Shown: piece by piece, positions 17,753 to 26,929 of the stretch | Numbering within the stretch: position 1 is the stretch's first letter | Layout of the letters: every line of letters begins with the position of its first letter | Assembly (NCBI GenBank): GCA_029865985.1 | Contig: JARXAF010000162.1 | Span: forward strand, 1 to 37,495 | Reading direction: 5' to 3' | Length of the DNA: 37,495 bases | From: Verrucomicrobiota bacterium | GTDB taxonomy: Bacteria; Verrucomicrobiota; Verrucomicrobiia; Limisphaerales; UBA9464 | The notes under the pieces: generated by a model | Told to the model about the DNA's origin: nothing | Database searches by the model: none | Seen by the model: the letters and a program-made list of their open reading frames with translations, nothing else | Program-made: the position numbers and the translations under genes

Positions 17753-20310
17753 TGTTCCTGAAAACGGGGTGAACTCAGCAGGAGGGCGGCCAGGCCACGC
17801 ACACGGGTATCGTAGTCCTTGGTTCCGGGAACCAGCCCGGCGAACTCGGAGGGCGTGGTGCCGTTGTCGGTGGTGTTGAGAAACTGGATGCCCAGTGACC
17901 GATACTGGCTGAAGTTGGCGGAGCCTTCAGAAGGAAACAGCAACCGGAGCAGGTAATCGGTGACGGCTTCAGCAGAACGGTTGGCTCCGTTGGTCAGGCG
18001 GAGCGCCAGCAGTGCCGAGGGATCCATCCGGCTCAAGCCCAGTGAATCGGGTGAGCTACGCACGCCGGTGCCCGTCGCCAGTCCGGCTCCGGCCAGAGCC
18101 AGCGACTGCACATAGCGCAAGCGCTCGCTGAGGGTGCCGGCACTGATCCAACCGCCGGCATCTTCTGCGTAGCCGTCGGGTTCGGCTCGGTCGAAGAGGC
18201 GCATGCGGCCGGCCCGGTCCAGCAATCCGCCGGAGGCCACGAGGCTGGGCGCGTCGGCTCTCGCAGTGAGGGTTCCATCGGGTTTGGAGGCGCGGAAGGC
18301 TCGCAACGTGGAGGCCGCGAACTCCAGAGGCGTCTTCACCTTGGCGGCCGCGGTGTTCGGGTTGCGGAAGAGATCACTCTTGAGGATGACTCGCAGAACG
18401 TTACGCATCTGCCCTTTGGGGCCACCTTGGGGAGGGTTCTCCCAGGCCAGCATGCAGTCGTGGACCAGTGACTCCTCGGGGGAGGTTTCCGCATCGGTGA
18501 AGTCGTAGCCGTGGTGGAAGTTGTCGTGCACCAGCAGGCGGCAAAGTTTCACCGACAGATATTCCTGGGTGAAGGGTTGGTCGGCCATGTGACGGACTGT
18601 TTGGTAGCCATCTTGGATGCCGTTGGTGGTTGTGCCGTTGTTGAGCTTCAGACCGTAAGGACGACCCGCCCATGGAGGACCAAACCGGGCAGGCACAGTC
18701 TTGGGCGAGTTGGTGAGGATGTTCCCTTGGGCATCCCGTTCGTAGAACACCCACTTGACCCGGGGATCATGGCGATCAGTCCGGTAGCGGAAGGACCAGA
18801 GTCCGATGAGGTTGGTGACGCTGTTGCGCTCTGTGGCATTGGTGAGCCCGGAGTTGATCATCGCGGTGGTCCGCGGCGCAAAGGGGTTGGCCGCCTGATT
18901 GGTGGCGAGGAGTTCCACCGTCCATCCGGTCCAGGCCCGGGAAATTTGTTCGATGTCGCCTTGGTCGTAGCCGTTGTCCACGCCGAAGGCGAAGAGTTCA
19001 CACAACTCGCGGGCGTAGTTCTCGTTGGCGATGCGGTTGGTCTTGGTGGTGGTGTTGTAGTCGCCCCGGGACAGGACAGTGTCGAGGTAGATGATCATGG
19101 CCGGACTTTCGGCACTGATCTTCAGGAGGTCGTGGAAGGTGCACTGCGGGTTCAGGAAGGCCTGCCGCCAGCGGATGTTTTCTTTGAACTCCTGCCGAGT
19201 CGATTCCGGGCCCGACCAGGCATTGGGCAATCCGGCCCGCTCATCGAAGTAGGTCAAGCCTTTGGAGTATTCGGTGACGAAGTGGTTCTCCAGGAATTGC
19301 TGGAACACCTGGGCCAATTGGCGGCGCGACTGAATCGCGTGGAGGACATGCCAAGCGCGCAAGTCACCGATGGTGGCGGTGCCGTTTTGTAGCCGCGAAT
19401 AGTAGGGGATGGGCGATTCGGCATCCCCCTGCAGTGGGACGGTTGCTGCAATGCCGCTACCGCTGAGTCTTGCGGTCAGTTGCAGGCCTGATGATTGGGT
19501 CAGGTACCAGAAACTCAGGGTGTAAGGAGTGGAGGCGCTGAGGTTTGTGGGGATGGTTTGAATCACCGAATCGGTCCCACTGCTTCCAGCGGTATTTTGA
19601 ACCAGATGGAAGGACGCATTGCCTCCATGCACGTAGTCGGTGGTGCGGGCCGAATGGACGGTGTTGGTGGTCGTGGCCCAGTTGGCGGAGGACAGGGGTT
19701 GTTCGAAATCGCCGTTGATCAGCAAGTTCGCAGCGGTTCCGTTGTCGGTGGTGCCGGCGACCAGACGGAAGTCGTCGAGGTACGCGTCGCCGGCGCCATT
19801 CAAGTACAGGTAGAGTTTGGAGGAGGAGCCCGTGCCCGTGATGATGACTTTCCGCCAAACCGGACCGGTTTCCGTGGATTCGTCCAGGTTTTCCGAAATC
19901 TTCTCGGGTGCGAGTTGCTCCTCGATGTAGGCGTCGGTGCCCAGGGTGGCGAGCCGATTTAGATCGTCCGGGGTTGGGCCGTAAGCGATGCGGTTGAGGA
20001 GTGTGCTGGACCGCACCATTTCGCTCGCCAGCGGCAGGGCTTCGAGTTGGTAAAAACCAGAATCGCCGACCGCGGCTGAATCGGATGTCCATCGGTTGCC
20101 CCAGTGCTTACCGGCGAGGGGTGATGCCGATGTCCCGAGAGAAGGGGTGCTTCGGACCCGGTATTCGGAAACCGAGGGCACCAATTGGAATTCGAGCGAG
20201 GGGCGTCCGTTGGTCCAGGCGAGGGACAGAATGCCGGGAGTCTCGGCAACCATCCGGACCATCCCCAGGACTCCGCAGAGTATCCAGCCGGCGAAAACGG
20301 GTTTCATCAT
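17749..20310 (-). CDS. DUF1800 exported protein interrupted by a carbohydrate-binding-like insert
   Basis: An 853-residue protein with a signal peptide (MMKPVFAGWILCGVLGMVRMVA). The DUF1800 start LLNRIAYGPTPDDLNRL lies at about 104-120. The family then resumes at about 317-350 with LRAWHVLHAIQSRRQLAQVFQQFLENHF, and later has NYARELCELFAFGVDNGY and ISRAWTGW. Between them, about 145-300, is a beta-rich stretch (LINGDFEQPL ... TPYTLSFWYLTQSS) resembling CBM4/9-type jelly-roll modules. DUF1800 proteins are routinely encoded with DUF1501 proteins; their role is unknown. The frame continues upstream to 20460, but ATG 20310 (or 20307) gives the proper signal peptide. It ends in a 4-base overlap with the DUF1501 gene. 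The upstream large exported gene ends 97 bases away on the same strand. Confidence 0.88.
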   Translation of the reverse strand: MMKPVFAGWILCGVLGMVRMVAETPGILSLAWTNGRPSLEFQLVPSVSEYRVRSTPSLGTSASPLAGKHWGNRWTSDSAAVGDSGFYQLEALPLASEMVRSSTLLNRIAYGPTPDDLNRLATLGTDAYIEEQLAPEKISENLDESTETGPVWRKVIITGTGSSSKLYLYLNGAGDAYLDDFRLVAGTTDNGTAANLLINGDFEQPLSSANWATTTNTVHSARTTDYVHGGNASFHLVQNTAGSSGTDSVIQTIPTNLSASTPYTLSFWYLTQSSGLQLTARLSGSGIAATVPLQGDAESPIPYYSRLQNGTATIGDLRAWHVLHAIQSRRQLAQVFQQFLENHFVTEYSKGLTYFDERAGLPNAWSGPESTRQEFKENIRWRQAFLNPQCTFHDLLKISAESPAMIIYLDTVLSRGDYNTTTKTNRIANENYARELCELFAFGVDNGYDQGDIEQISRAWTGWTVELLATNQAANPFAPRTTAMINSGLTNATERNSVTNLIGLWSFRYRTDRHDPRVKWVFYERDAQGNILTNSPKTVPARFGPPWAGRPYGLKLNNGTTTNGIQDGYQTVRHMADQPFTQEYLSVKLCRLLVHDNFHHGYDFTDAETSPEESLVHDCMLAWENPPQGGPKGQMRNVLRVILKSDLFRNPNTAAAKVKTPLEFAASTLRAFRASKPDGTLTARADAPSLVASGGLLDRAGRMRLFDRAEPDGYAEDAGGWISAGTLSERLRYVQSLALAGAGLATGTGVRSSPDSLGLSRMDPSALLALRLTNGANRSAEAVTDYLLRLLFPSEGSANFSQYRSLGIQFLNTTDNGTTPSEFAGLVPGTKDYDTRVRGLAALLLSSPRFQEQ

Positions 20311-20407
20311 ATCAAGATCGGTAGGGACTGATAATTTGCTTAGCAGGTACAGGGCCAATGGTTCCAGTCGGAAACTGGAGAACCGGAATCGGTGATCAAC
20401 ACACGGA

Positions 20408-23400
20408 TCAAGGTTTGGCAAATCCCGGGGCGGTCCATTGCTGATGGCGGCCAGAACCATTGGTGACGGTGCCCAAGCCTCGGAGACGGAAGGTTTTGCC
20501 GCCGGCGCTGGAGTCGAGGCGTAGTCGCGTGGTCACTGGTGGTAGTTCCTGCACCAGAGTCCACGTGGTGGAGTCGTTCGCGGGAGCCGAGTCGATGCGG
20601 TAACCCCGATCGGCCTCGGGCGAGGTGGTCCAAGTGAGTTCGGTGATGCCGTTCTGGATGCGAGCTTGAAAATCGAGGGGAGCCTTCAATGGGTGCTCCA
20701 GCAAGCAGGGGTCGCCTAGCAAGTAGGTGAGTCGCGCATTGACTGAGGCGTTGCGTTCTGCGGAATCGGTGAGCATCGCATGGGCGGGGGCTCCGGTGTG
20801 GACCCGGTCGGTGATCCAGGGCGAGAAAGCGGCGGCCGTGCCAGCCAGCAGCACGGAGTTTTCACTGCCCAGACAGGTGCGCAAAAAGTCTTCTCCATAG
20901 CCGCTGTACCACTGCCCCAGGAAGGAGCCGAAGGCGAACAGGAAGGCGACCCGCGGGACATCGCCAGGCCGTTTCCAGGCGACATTCTTCGCGAAGTGGC
21001 TGTGGCCGGGTTTCGCTGCTCCAGTCATCCCGAGGACCCCGAAATGGGAGTAGTCGGTCTGGAACCCCCAGCGGACGGGTGGCCCTTCCTGAAACAAGTC
21101 GGAGTTCCATGCCACCGGCTGCAGGGGTTCTGCTAGTCCGGATCGGGAAGCGATGTGAACGAGATTCCGATCCACCAAAGCGCCTAAGACATTGGCATAA
21201 CCGATGGCGGTGTCCTGAAACGGGAGGAGTCCTCGTCGGTACCTCCAGGCCTTGTCGAAGTAGCGCTCCAGCAGGGCGATTTCGATGTCGGCTGCGCTTT
21301 TGGGATTGCCCTTGAGTTCGGCGAATCGGCTGTCGAAGTGGGAGAGTCGAGCGAAGTCGATGCGCCCCAGCGGCACTTCAATGCGGCCGGGACGGCCATC
21401 GGGTTCCCGAGGTAGTTCGTTCTGGTCCCAGCGGCCGTCTCCGGCGTCGTTGCCGAGGATGCAGTAGGTGCATTGGCTGCGGGGGCAGTCGGGGCAGCCG
21501 GTCTTGAAGGACTGGGTGTCGGTCCACTTTCCGGTGAGGTCGCTGTAGAAGAGGTCGGCGGGCCAGGCACCCAGGTGGATGCCTGCGGGATCTTGGCAAC
21601 CGATATGTCCGTCTTCGGCAGCCCAACCGCTTTGGGGTATGGTGGGGTGCCCGATGAGCACGGCCACCTGAGTTCGGCCAGGATGCGCTTCGTATTCGCG
21701 TCGGATGAGGGCTTTGATGGCGAGGAGATTGGTCTTGTTCCGCGGGAGTGATTCGGCTTCGTAGCGTCGGCAGTCGAAGTCTTGCGGGTCGGCATCCCAG
21801 TGGCGTGGTACCCGGTGTTGAACGACTTCCCAGCCGTCGGCGATGAGGTCGGCACGGTAGCGCGCCAAGCTTCCAGTCAGGCGCTCAGCGAGGGTTTCAT
21901 CGACCAGCAAGAGCGCGCGTCCGCGGTCGTTGTTCGGCGGTGTGTCATGAGCCACGCACAGTTCCAGTGGTGCCTGATTCGTCCGGAGGACCCGGTAACC
22001 GTAGGTCTGTCCGGGTCGAGCATTCGGGTCGAGGAAGACAGAGGTGCGCGCATCTCGATCTATGGTTTCCCAGTCGGTGGGGTTAGGGCCCCAGGACTTG
22101 CGCGCGATGGGGTAGAAGGCCCCGTGGTCTCCGTCACCCTCCCACTCCCGCTGGAAGTTCAGTCGGATGCCTGAAGCCAGGGACTCTCCGGAAATGCGAT
22201 GGGAGTCATCCGCTTCGAGGGATCGGTGTTCGCCCCGAACGAGACCGTCCGGCGGGTTGGGACTGCCAATGCTTCGGGGTTTCAAATGGTTGCGCACGAT
22301 GACTCGATCCAATCGGCCGAGTGCGGGGGATTGGCCGTCGAGGGCGTTGCCCAAACTGAAGGAGTTGTGGTCGGCACGCGGGCTGGAGGGGCGTGTGTGG
22401 GATTCCCGGGGGAGCCGATCAAAGGTGTCGGCGGTGAAGGAAAGGTGGAAGGTCCAGTTGGTTCGTCCCGTCGCCGCATAGCCATGGAGTGACGATCGGG
22501 GGAGGGGAGACCAAAGGGTTTGCTGGAAGGTCTCGGAAATCCGGGTGAGCCCGAGTCGGCGGCCCGTGGCATCGATGCTCACACGCAATCCCGGGGCTTC
22601 CAAAAGCACGCATTCCGCGCCGGGAGCATCATTGGTCGCGCCATGGAACCAATCCGGGGAGTAGTCGACGGAGATGGATCCGTGGAGCGGTTGGAGGTGG
22701 GTCCGCGTGATGCCGTCGCGGGTCGAGCTCAGTGGGTAAAGCAGCACTTGGCCGGCTCGATGGAATCCGGCTGAACTTCGGTCGAACGAGGGTTCTCGGG
22801 ACGCCGAGGAACCGGGCAACGGGGCCGTGCCGCCGTCGGACTCGAAGCGGTCGGAGTCGAATCCGAAGGAGGACAGGTTTTTTGGCGTGCTGCTCGACGG
22901 GTTGTCAGGATCGGTGCCGTCGAGGAACTCCTGGAGATCGGTGCGCCCATCGCGGTCGCGGTCGCCGCGTCCAGGGACCGACCGTGACTTCGGTGTCTCC
23001 GTCGTGTCCGCAAGGTCCGATTCGCGCCGGAGGGAGCTCGATCCGATCCAGCGAAAACCATGGCGCGGGAACTCTCGGAGCACCGTGGCCGTGGCCACAG
23101 TGACCAGAGCATTGCTGACGGTGGTTCCGTTGACCCAGTAGTCGATGGGCCAATGGTGGAAGCCGAGTTTGATGGGGTTGATGCCACCGGCCTCGGTCAA
23201 GGCCTGGTCTTGGATGGCACGGGGTTTCAGGTACAGCGCCCGGGTGATCAGCGTTGGCAAGGTCTCGGGCGGGAGGACGGTCATGCTCGGAAGAACCGCG
23301 GCCAATTCCGGGTCGAGGAGGGTGTGCCCGAAGCCAGGGCGTATCCGCCGACTCCCCGGAGGCAAATAGAGTGACCCCGCCGCTTCAACGAAGGCATCGG

Positions 23401-24202
23401 TGACCGTGGGCGGAACGATCGCGTTCGGGTTTCCGTCGGGCGAGGCGTGGGTGAAGCCCCGGGAATCGGCCACTTCTCCGATCACGCAGCGCAGCAATTC
23501 GAGCGAGGAATCCGATGACCTTCGGTTGAGGATGTCGGCTCGGGCGATGGTGAGTTGCTGACCGTTCACACGGCTCGACTTCAAGTCGCTGAAGGGGGCC
23601 GTCACCCGGTGGAAGAGGCCGTTGCGGAGCGCCAAGGTGCTGTTGGTGGATTCGATGCCGACGTCGCAGTGCTGGATCTCGAAATGCCACAAGGCCGCGG
23701 TAGTCCCGGTCCACTGCAAAGCCACCCGGGCGTGGGAGATGCGGAAGTCATTCCAGCGGGACTGGTCGGACTCCAAGCGTGCACCGTTCACGGAAAGGGC
23801 GACGTCGGCGTAGGGGTTGGTTTTTGGGGTTCCCACGGATCCCGGAACAGGCTCTCCTGCTGAATCATCGTCGGAGGCGGTGAACACGATGGGGGACTCG
23901 GGCGTGGCCTGCCAAGAAACCCGGGCGTCTTTTCCCAACTCCAACCCCGCTGATCTTCCCGGCAGGAACTTGATCACGCATCCACCCTCGAAGCGCACCG
24001 ATCCCTCCAATCGAATGGGTCTCCCAACCAGGTAGGTGAGTCCTGCTCGGAAGGTTTGGTTTTTGCCGGAGACTACCTCGATGGGAGCCGCCAACACCGG
24101 CAGCCATCCGGCGAGGAAAAGTAGCACCAGAAGCCCCGTTATCCGGTGTTCCCAGAAGGACGCACCGCGGGATTCCGCTTCAATTCCGACAATGCTTGGC
24201 AT
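20408..24202 (-). CDS. large exported mosaic protein with C25 (gingipain)/caspase-like region
   Basis: A 1264-residue secreted protein. After a signal peptide (about 20-39) come beta-helix-like repeats (about 60-240); an Asp-rich calcium loop with DRDRDGRTDLQEFLDGTDPD (about 414-433), like thrombospondin-3 or dockerin repeats; a lectin/LamG-like stretch (about 485-640); an Fn3-like module (about 676-745); then a 400-residue region from RALLLVDETLAERL (762). That region has VAVLIGHPTIPQSG, GAWPADLFYSDLTGKWTD, PLGRIDF, FAFGSFLGQW and LLGDPCLLEH, whose order recalls peptidase C25-like caspase folds. A second Fn3-like module (1185-1245) ends it. No obvious His-Cys dyad was identified, so activity is uncertain. 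ATG 24202 was chosen over TTG 24256 for the signal peptide. It is divergent from the FKBP gene and probably leads the DUF1800/DUF1501 cluster. Confidence 0.8.
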   Translation of the reverse strand: MPSIVGIEAESRGASFWEHRITGLLVLLFLAGWLPVLAAPIEVVSGKNQTFRAGLTYLVGRPIRLEGSVRFEGGCVIKFLPGRSAGLELGKDARVSWQATPESPIVFTASDDDSAGEPVPGSVGTPKTNPYADVALSVNGARLESDQSRWNDFRISHARVALQWTGTTAALWHFEIQHCDVGIESTNSTLALRNGLFHRVTAPFSDLKSSRVNGQQLTIARADILNRRSSDSSLELLRCVIGEVADSRGFTHASPDGNPNAIVPPTVTDAFVEAAGSLYLPPGSRRIRPGFGHTLLDPELAAVLPSMTVLPPETLPTLITRALYLKPRAIQDQALTEAGGINPIKLGFHHWPIDYWVNGTTVSNALVTVATATVLREFPRHGFRWIGSSSLRRESDLADTTETPKSRSVPGRGDRDRDGRTDLQEFLDGTDPDNPSSSTPKNLSSFGFDSDRFESDGGTAPLPGSSASREPSFDRSSAGFHRAGQVLLYPLSSTRDGITRTHLQPLHGSISVDYSPDWFHGATNDAPGAECVLLEAPGLRVSIDATGRRLGLTRISETFQQTLWSPLPRSSLHGYAATGRTNWTFHLSFTADTFDRLPRESHTRPSSPRADHNSFSLGNALDGQSPALGRLDRVIVRNHLKPRSIGSPNPPDGLVRGEHRSLEADDSHRISGESLASGIRLNFQREWEGDGDHGAFYPIARKSWGPNPTDWETIDRDARTSVFLDPNARPGQTYGYRVLRTNQAPLELCVAHDTPPNNDRGRALLLVDETLAERLTGSLARYRADLIADGWEVVQHRVPRHWDADPQDFDCRRYEAESLPRNKTNLLAIKALIRREYEAHPGRTQVAVLIGHPTIPQSGWAAEDGHIGCQDPAGIHLGAWPADLFYSDLTGKWTDTQSFKTGCPDCPRSQCTYCILGNDAGDGRWDQNELPREPDGRPGRIEVPLGRIDFARLSHFDSRFAELKGNPKSAADIEIALLERYFDKAWRYRRGLLPFQDTAIGYANVLGALVDRNLVHIASRSGLAEPLQPVAWNSDLFQEGPPVRWGFQTDYSHFGVLGMTGAAKPGHSHFAKNVAWKRPGDVPRVAFLFAFGSFLGQWYSGYGEDFLRTCLGSENSVLLAGTAAAFSPWITDRVHTGAPAHAMLTDSAERNASVNARLTYLLGDPCLLEHPLKAPLDFQARIQNGITELTWTTSPEADRGYRIDSAPANDSTTWTLVQELPPVTTRLRLDSSAGGKTFRLRGLGTVTNGSGRHQQWTAPGFAKP

Positions 24203-24415
24203 CGGCCGATAGACTCGTTCCTGGCGTCTCCAAGGCAAGCTTCGCCCATCCGACAAAACGAAGAGGTGGACGGATTCTCTGCCGGTTCCTGCGCTCGATT
24301 TGAAACGTGAGGTTATCGCCGGCTCTCGACTTGGGGCGAAAAGGCTGGTAGACCATTGTCAAGCAACCGCCCTGTAGCTCGCCGTAGAGCCCGGGGTGGA
24401 ATACGTAGGCTGACA

Positions 24416-25369
24416 ATGAAAACACTTCCGATCTTCCTGTTGTCCGGCGTTCTGGCCGGTTCTGTGATGGGGCAAAACAACGCCGTCAAGGTGTCCCCAC
24501 CCGCGCCACCCGCGCCTTTTTCGGGCGCTGCCGCCTCCACCAACGCCCCGGCGGATCCCGGAGCTGGCAAGTTCAAGACCGACCTCGAGAAGCACAGCTA
24601 CGCCATGGGCGTACTCTTGGCGGGTGACATCAAGCGCCAGTTGTCTCGGGGCAACTACGAGCATGATACCGAGGTTGTGATCAAGGCGTTCTCGGAGGCT
24701 CTGCGGGGCAAACCGACGGTGATCACCGACGGGGAAGCCAATGTCATCTTGCGGAACTACAGCACTGAGATTCGCAAAAAAGCGGATGAAAAGCGCAAGG
24801 AAGACGGTGAGAAGGCCAAGGTGGTGGGTGAGGCCTTCCTGGCGGCCAACAAGTCCAAAGAAGGCGTCAAGGTGACAGCGAGCGGCTTGCAGTACAAGGT
24901 GCTCAAGGCCGCCGAGGGGGCCAAGGCCAAGGGTGATGATGTGGTCGAGGTGCATTACCGCGGTACGCTGGTTGATGGGACCGAGTTCGACAGCTCCTAC
25001 ACTCGCGGACAGCCAGCCAGCTTTGGCCTGAGCCGGGTGATCAAGGGATGGACCGAAGGTTTGCAGCTCATGACGGTGGGTTCGAAGTACCAGTTCGTGA
25101 TTCCCTCGGAACTGGCCTATGGACAAAACGGTTCTCCGCCGAAGATTCCGCCCCATTCCACCCTCATCTTCGAGGTGGACTTGCTCAACGTAAAGCCGCA
25201 GGCAGCCCCGCCGCTGCCCAGCAGCGTCACCAGTGACATCATCAAGGTTCCGAGTGCCGATGAGTTGAAAAAGGGCGCTCAGATCGAGGTGATCAAGTCC
25301 AACGACGCCGAGCGCCTCCAGAAGGAAGCCGCCGCTCAGAAGAAGAAGTCCGAGGCGCCGAAGCCGTAA
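24416..25369 (+). CDS. exported FKBP-type peptidyl-prolyl isomerase (Mip/FkpA-like)
   Basis: A 317-residue protein. A signal peptide (MKTLPIFLLSGVLAGSVMG) is followed by a Pro/Ala-rich spacer. Next comes an alpha-helical FKBP N-terminal domain (about 52-150: KHSYAMGVLLAGDIKRQL ... YSTEIRKKADEKRKEDGEKAKVVGEAFLAANK). The FKBP domain is at about 152-260 (SGLQYKVL, VEVHYRGTLVDGTEFDSS, VIKGWTEGLQLMTVGSKYQFVIPSELAYG, STLIFEVDLL). The layout matches Mip/FkpA, which dimerise through the helical part and catalyse prolyl isomerisation in the periplasm. The C-terminal 55 residues form a charged tail ending in KKKSEAPKP, an extension beyond the usual domain. ATG 24416 gives a proper signal peptide. A strong terminator follows 25 bases after the stop, so this is probably a single-gene unit. 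Confidence 0.92.
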   Translation: MKTLPIFLLSGVLAGSVMGQNNAVKVSPPAPPAPFSGAAASTNAPADPGAGKFKTDLEKHSYAMGVLLAGDIKRQLSRGNYEHDTEVVIKAFSEALRGKPTVITDGEANVILRNYSTEIRKKADEKRKEDGEKAKVVGEAFLAANKSKEGVKVTASGLQYKVLKAAEGAKAKGDDVVEVHYRGTLVDGTEFDSSYTRGQPASFGLSRVIKGWTEGLQLMTVGSKYQFVIPSELAYGQNGSPPKIPPHSTLIFEVDLLNVKPQAAPPLPSSVTSDIIKVPSADELKKGAQIEVIKSNDAERLQKEAAAQKKKSEAPKP

Positions 25370-25393
25370 GGATTCCTCCAGTTCTTCACCAAG

Positions 25394-25433
25394 ACCGCGC
25401 CCTCGTGTTTCACGGCGGCGCGGTTGTTTTTTT
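25394..25433 (+). terminator. intrinsic terminator of the FKBP gene
   Basis: Arms ACCGCGCC (25394-25401) and GGCGCGGT (25417-25424) enclose a second small stem CGTG-TTT-CACG, and are followed by a T-run interrupted by one G up to 25433. It lies 25 bases after the FKBP stop. Confidence 0.85.
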
Positions 25434-25528
25434 GGCGGGATCCAGAGAGGGACGATTTTCAGCAATCCGCCGCTTGCATGTCCCCAGGAGTGGGGTACCT
25501 GTTGTTTTAGAAAATAGTACGTCTGCGT

Positions 25529-26806
25529 ATGAAAACGGTCGAAAACTACGATTCGGTCATCATTGGGGCGGGTCCAGCCGGTTGCTCCACTGCCACGGCA
25601 CTCGCCATGCACGGTCGCAGAGTGTTGGTGATCGAGCGGGAGAAGTTTCCCCGCTACCATATTGGCGAGTCGATGATCCCCTTCACCTATCCGCCGTTGG
25701 AGCGGATCGGGATGATCCCCAAGCTTCGCCAGTCGGGCTTCATGAAGAAGTATTCCGTGCAGTTCGTTTCCCCCTCGGGCCGGGCTTCGCAACCGTTCTA
25801 TTTCTTCAACCGGTACGATCGCGAAACGGTGGCGCAGTCGTGGCAGGTGCTGCGCAGCGAGTTCGACCAGATGATGCTCGATAATGCCCGAGAGCACGGC
25901 GTCACGGTTTGGGAAGAGTCGGAAGTCACCGAACTGCTCCAAGACGGGGTGGGCACCTACTCTGGCGTCCGGGTGAAGTCCCGCGAGCACGGTGAGGTGG
26001 AGGTGCGCTGCCCGGTCACCGTGGACGCAACGGGGCGCGAGGCCATCGCCGCCACGCGCAACGCTTGGCGACGCGGCGATCCCAAGCTCAACAAAGTGGC
26101 CGTGTGGACCTATTACGAGGGAGCCAAGCGGGACACCGGCATTGATGAGGGAGGCACCACTGTGGCTTTCATTCCGGACAAGGGTTGGTTCTGGTACATC
26201 CCCCAGCACAACAATCGGGTGAGCGTGGGTGTGGTGGCCGATGGCAAGTACCTGACCCGTGGGGGTCTCAAGGACCCCGAAGCCATTTTCCAACGCGAGA
26301 TTGGGCAGAACCAGTGGATCCAAGATCACCTGTCCACCGGTAAAGTTTGTGATCAGTACTGGCTCACGGCCGAGTACACCTTCCGTTCCGAATACTGTGC
26401 GGACCGCGGGTTGGTGCTGGTGGGCGATGCCGTGGGGTTCCTGGACCCCGTTTTTTCAAGCGGGATGATGATCGCCCTCAAGACGGGCGTGGCCGCGGCG
26501 GATGCCATCCATGCCGCTCTCCAAGCGGGCGATGTGTCCCCGGAGCGTTTTACCGAATACGGTCGGGTCACCCGACAGAGCATCGAGAACATGCGCAAGC
26601 TGGTGTACGCATTCTACGACCCGAACGTCAGCTTCAAGACCATCACCGACCAATTTCCGGATTTGGCCAATGACCTCACCGACTGCTTGTCGGGTGATGT
26701 GAATAAGGATTTCTCCCGGATGTTCGAGGCGTTCTCCCGCTTCACTCCGATTCCCGACGAGTTGCCGTATGGTGCTCCGAGGCCTGCGGCGGCGATCGCT
26801 GCCTGA
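25529..26806 (+). CDS. flavin-dependent halogenase-like FAD oxidoreductase
   Basis: A 425-residue FAD enzyme. The dinucleotide fold is IIGAGPAGCSTATALA (11-26), followed by FPRYHIGESMIP (40-51). The halogenase signature WxWxIP is present as W220-F-W222-Y-I-P225, and GDAVGFLDPVFSSG (299-312) closes the flavin site. K73/K74 in GFMKKYSVQF falls where carrier-type or phenolic halogenases place the catalytic lysine that forms the haloamine. Halogenases oxidise chloride or bromide with FADH2 and O2. WxWxIP is shared with related hydroxylases and with geranylgeranyl-reductase-like proteins, so halogenation is possible but not proven. No NRPS/PKS genes are nearby. A MoaD-like and a NIL gene follow 123 bases downstream on the same strand with no terminator between. 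Confidence 0.8.
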   Translation: MKTVENYDSVIIGAGPAGCSTATALAMHGRRVLVIEREKFPRYHIGESMIPFTYPPLERIGMIPKLRQSGFMKKYSVQFVSPSGRASQPFYFFNRYDRETVAQSWQVLRSEFDQMMLDNAREHGVTVWEESEVTELLQDGVGTYSGVRVKSREHGEVEVRCPVTVDATGREAIAATRNAWRRGDPKLNKVAVWTYYEGAKRDTGIDEGGTTVAFIPDKGWFWYIPQHNNRVSVGVVADGKYLTRGGLKDPEAIFQREIGQNQWIQDHLSTGKVCDQYWLTAEYTFRSEYCADRGLVLVGDAVGFLDPVFSSGMMIALKTGVAAADAIHAALQAGDVSPERFTEYGRVTRQSIENMRKLVYAFYDPNVSFKTITDQFPDLANDLTDCLSGDVNKDFSRMFEAFSRFTPIPDELPYGAPRPAAAIAA

Positions 26807-26929
26807 CAAAGCCCAACCGCGAGTCATCGACGTCGGCCGAGGGCACCTTTGAAGGCGATGACGGCGATGACAGCGTTCTTGCCTTCGGGCGGGATTTCCG
26901 GATTCTCTGGGACTTTAGAAACCGATCTT

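Noticed and set aside
24359-26329. A 656-codon open frame on the minus strand
   Set aside because: It runs opposite both the FKBP and the flavoenzyme genes and across a strong plus-strand terminator; no family features.
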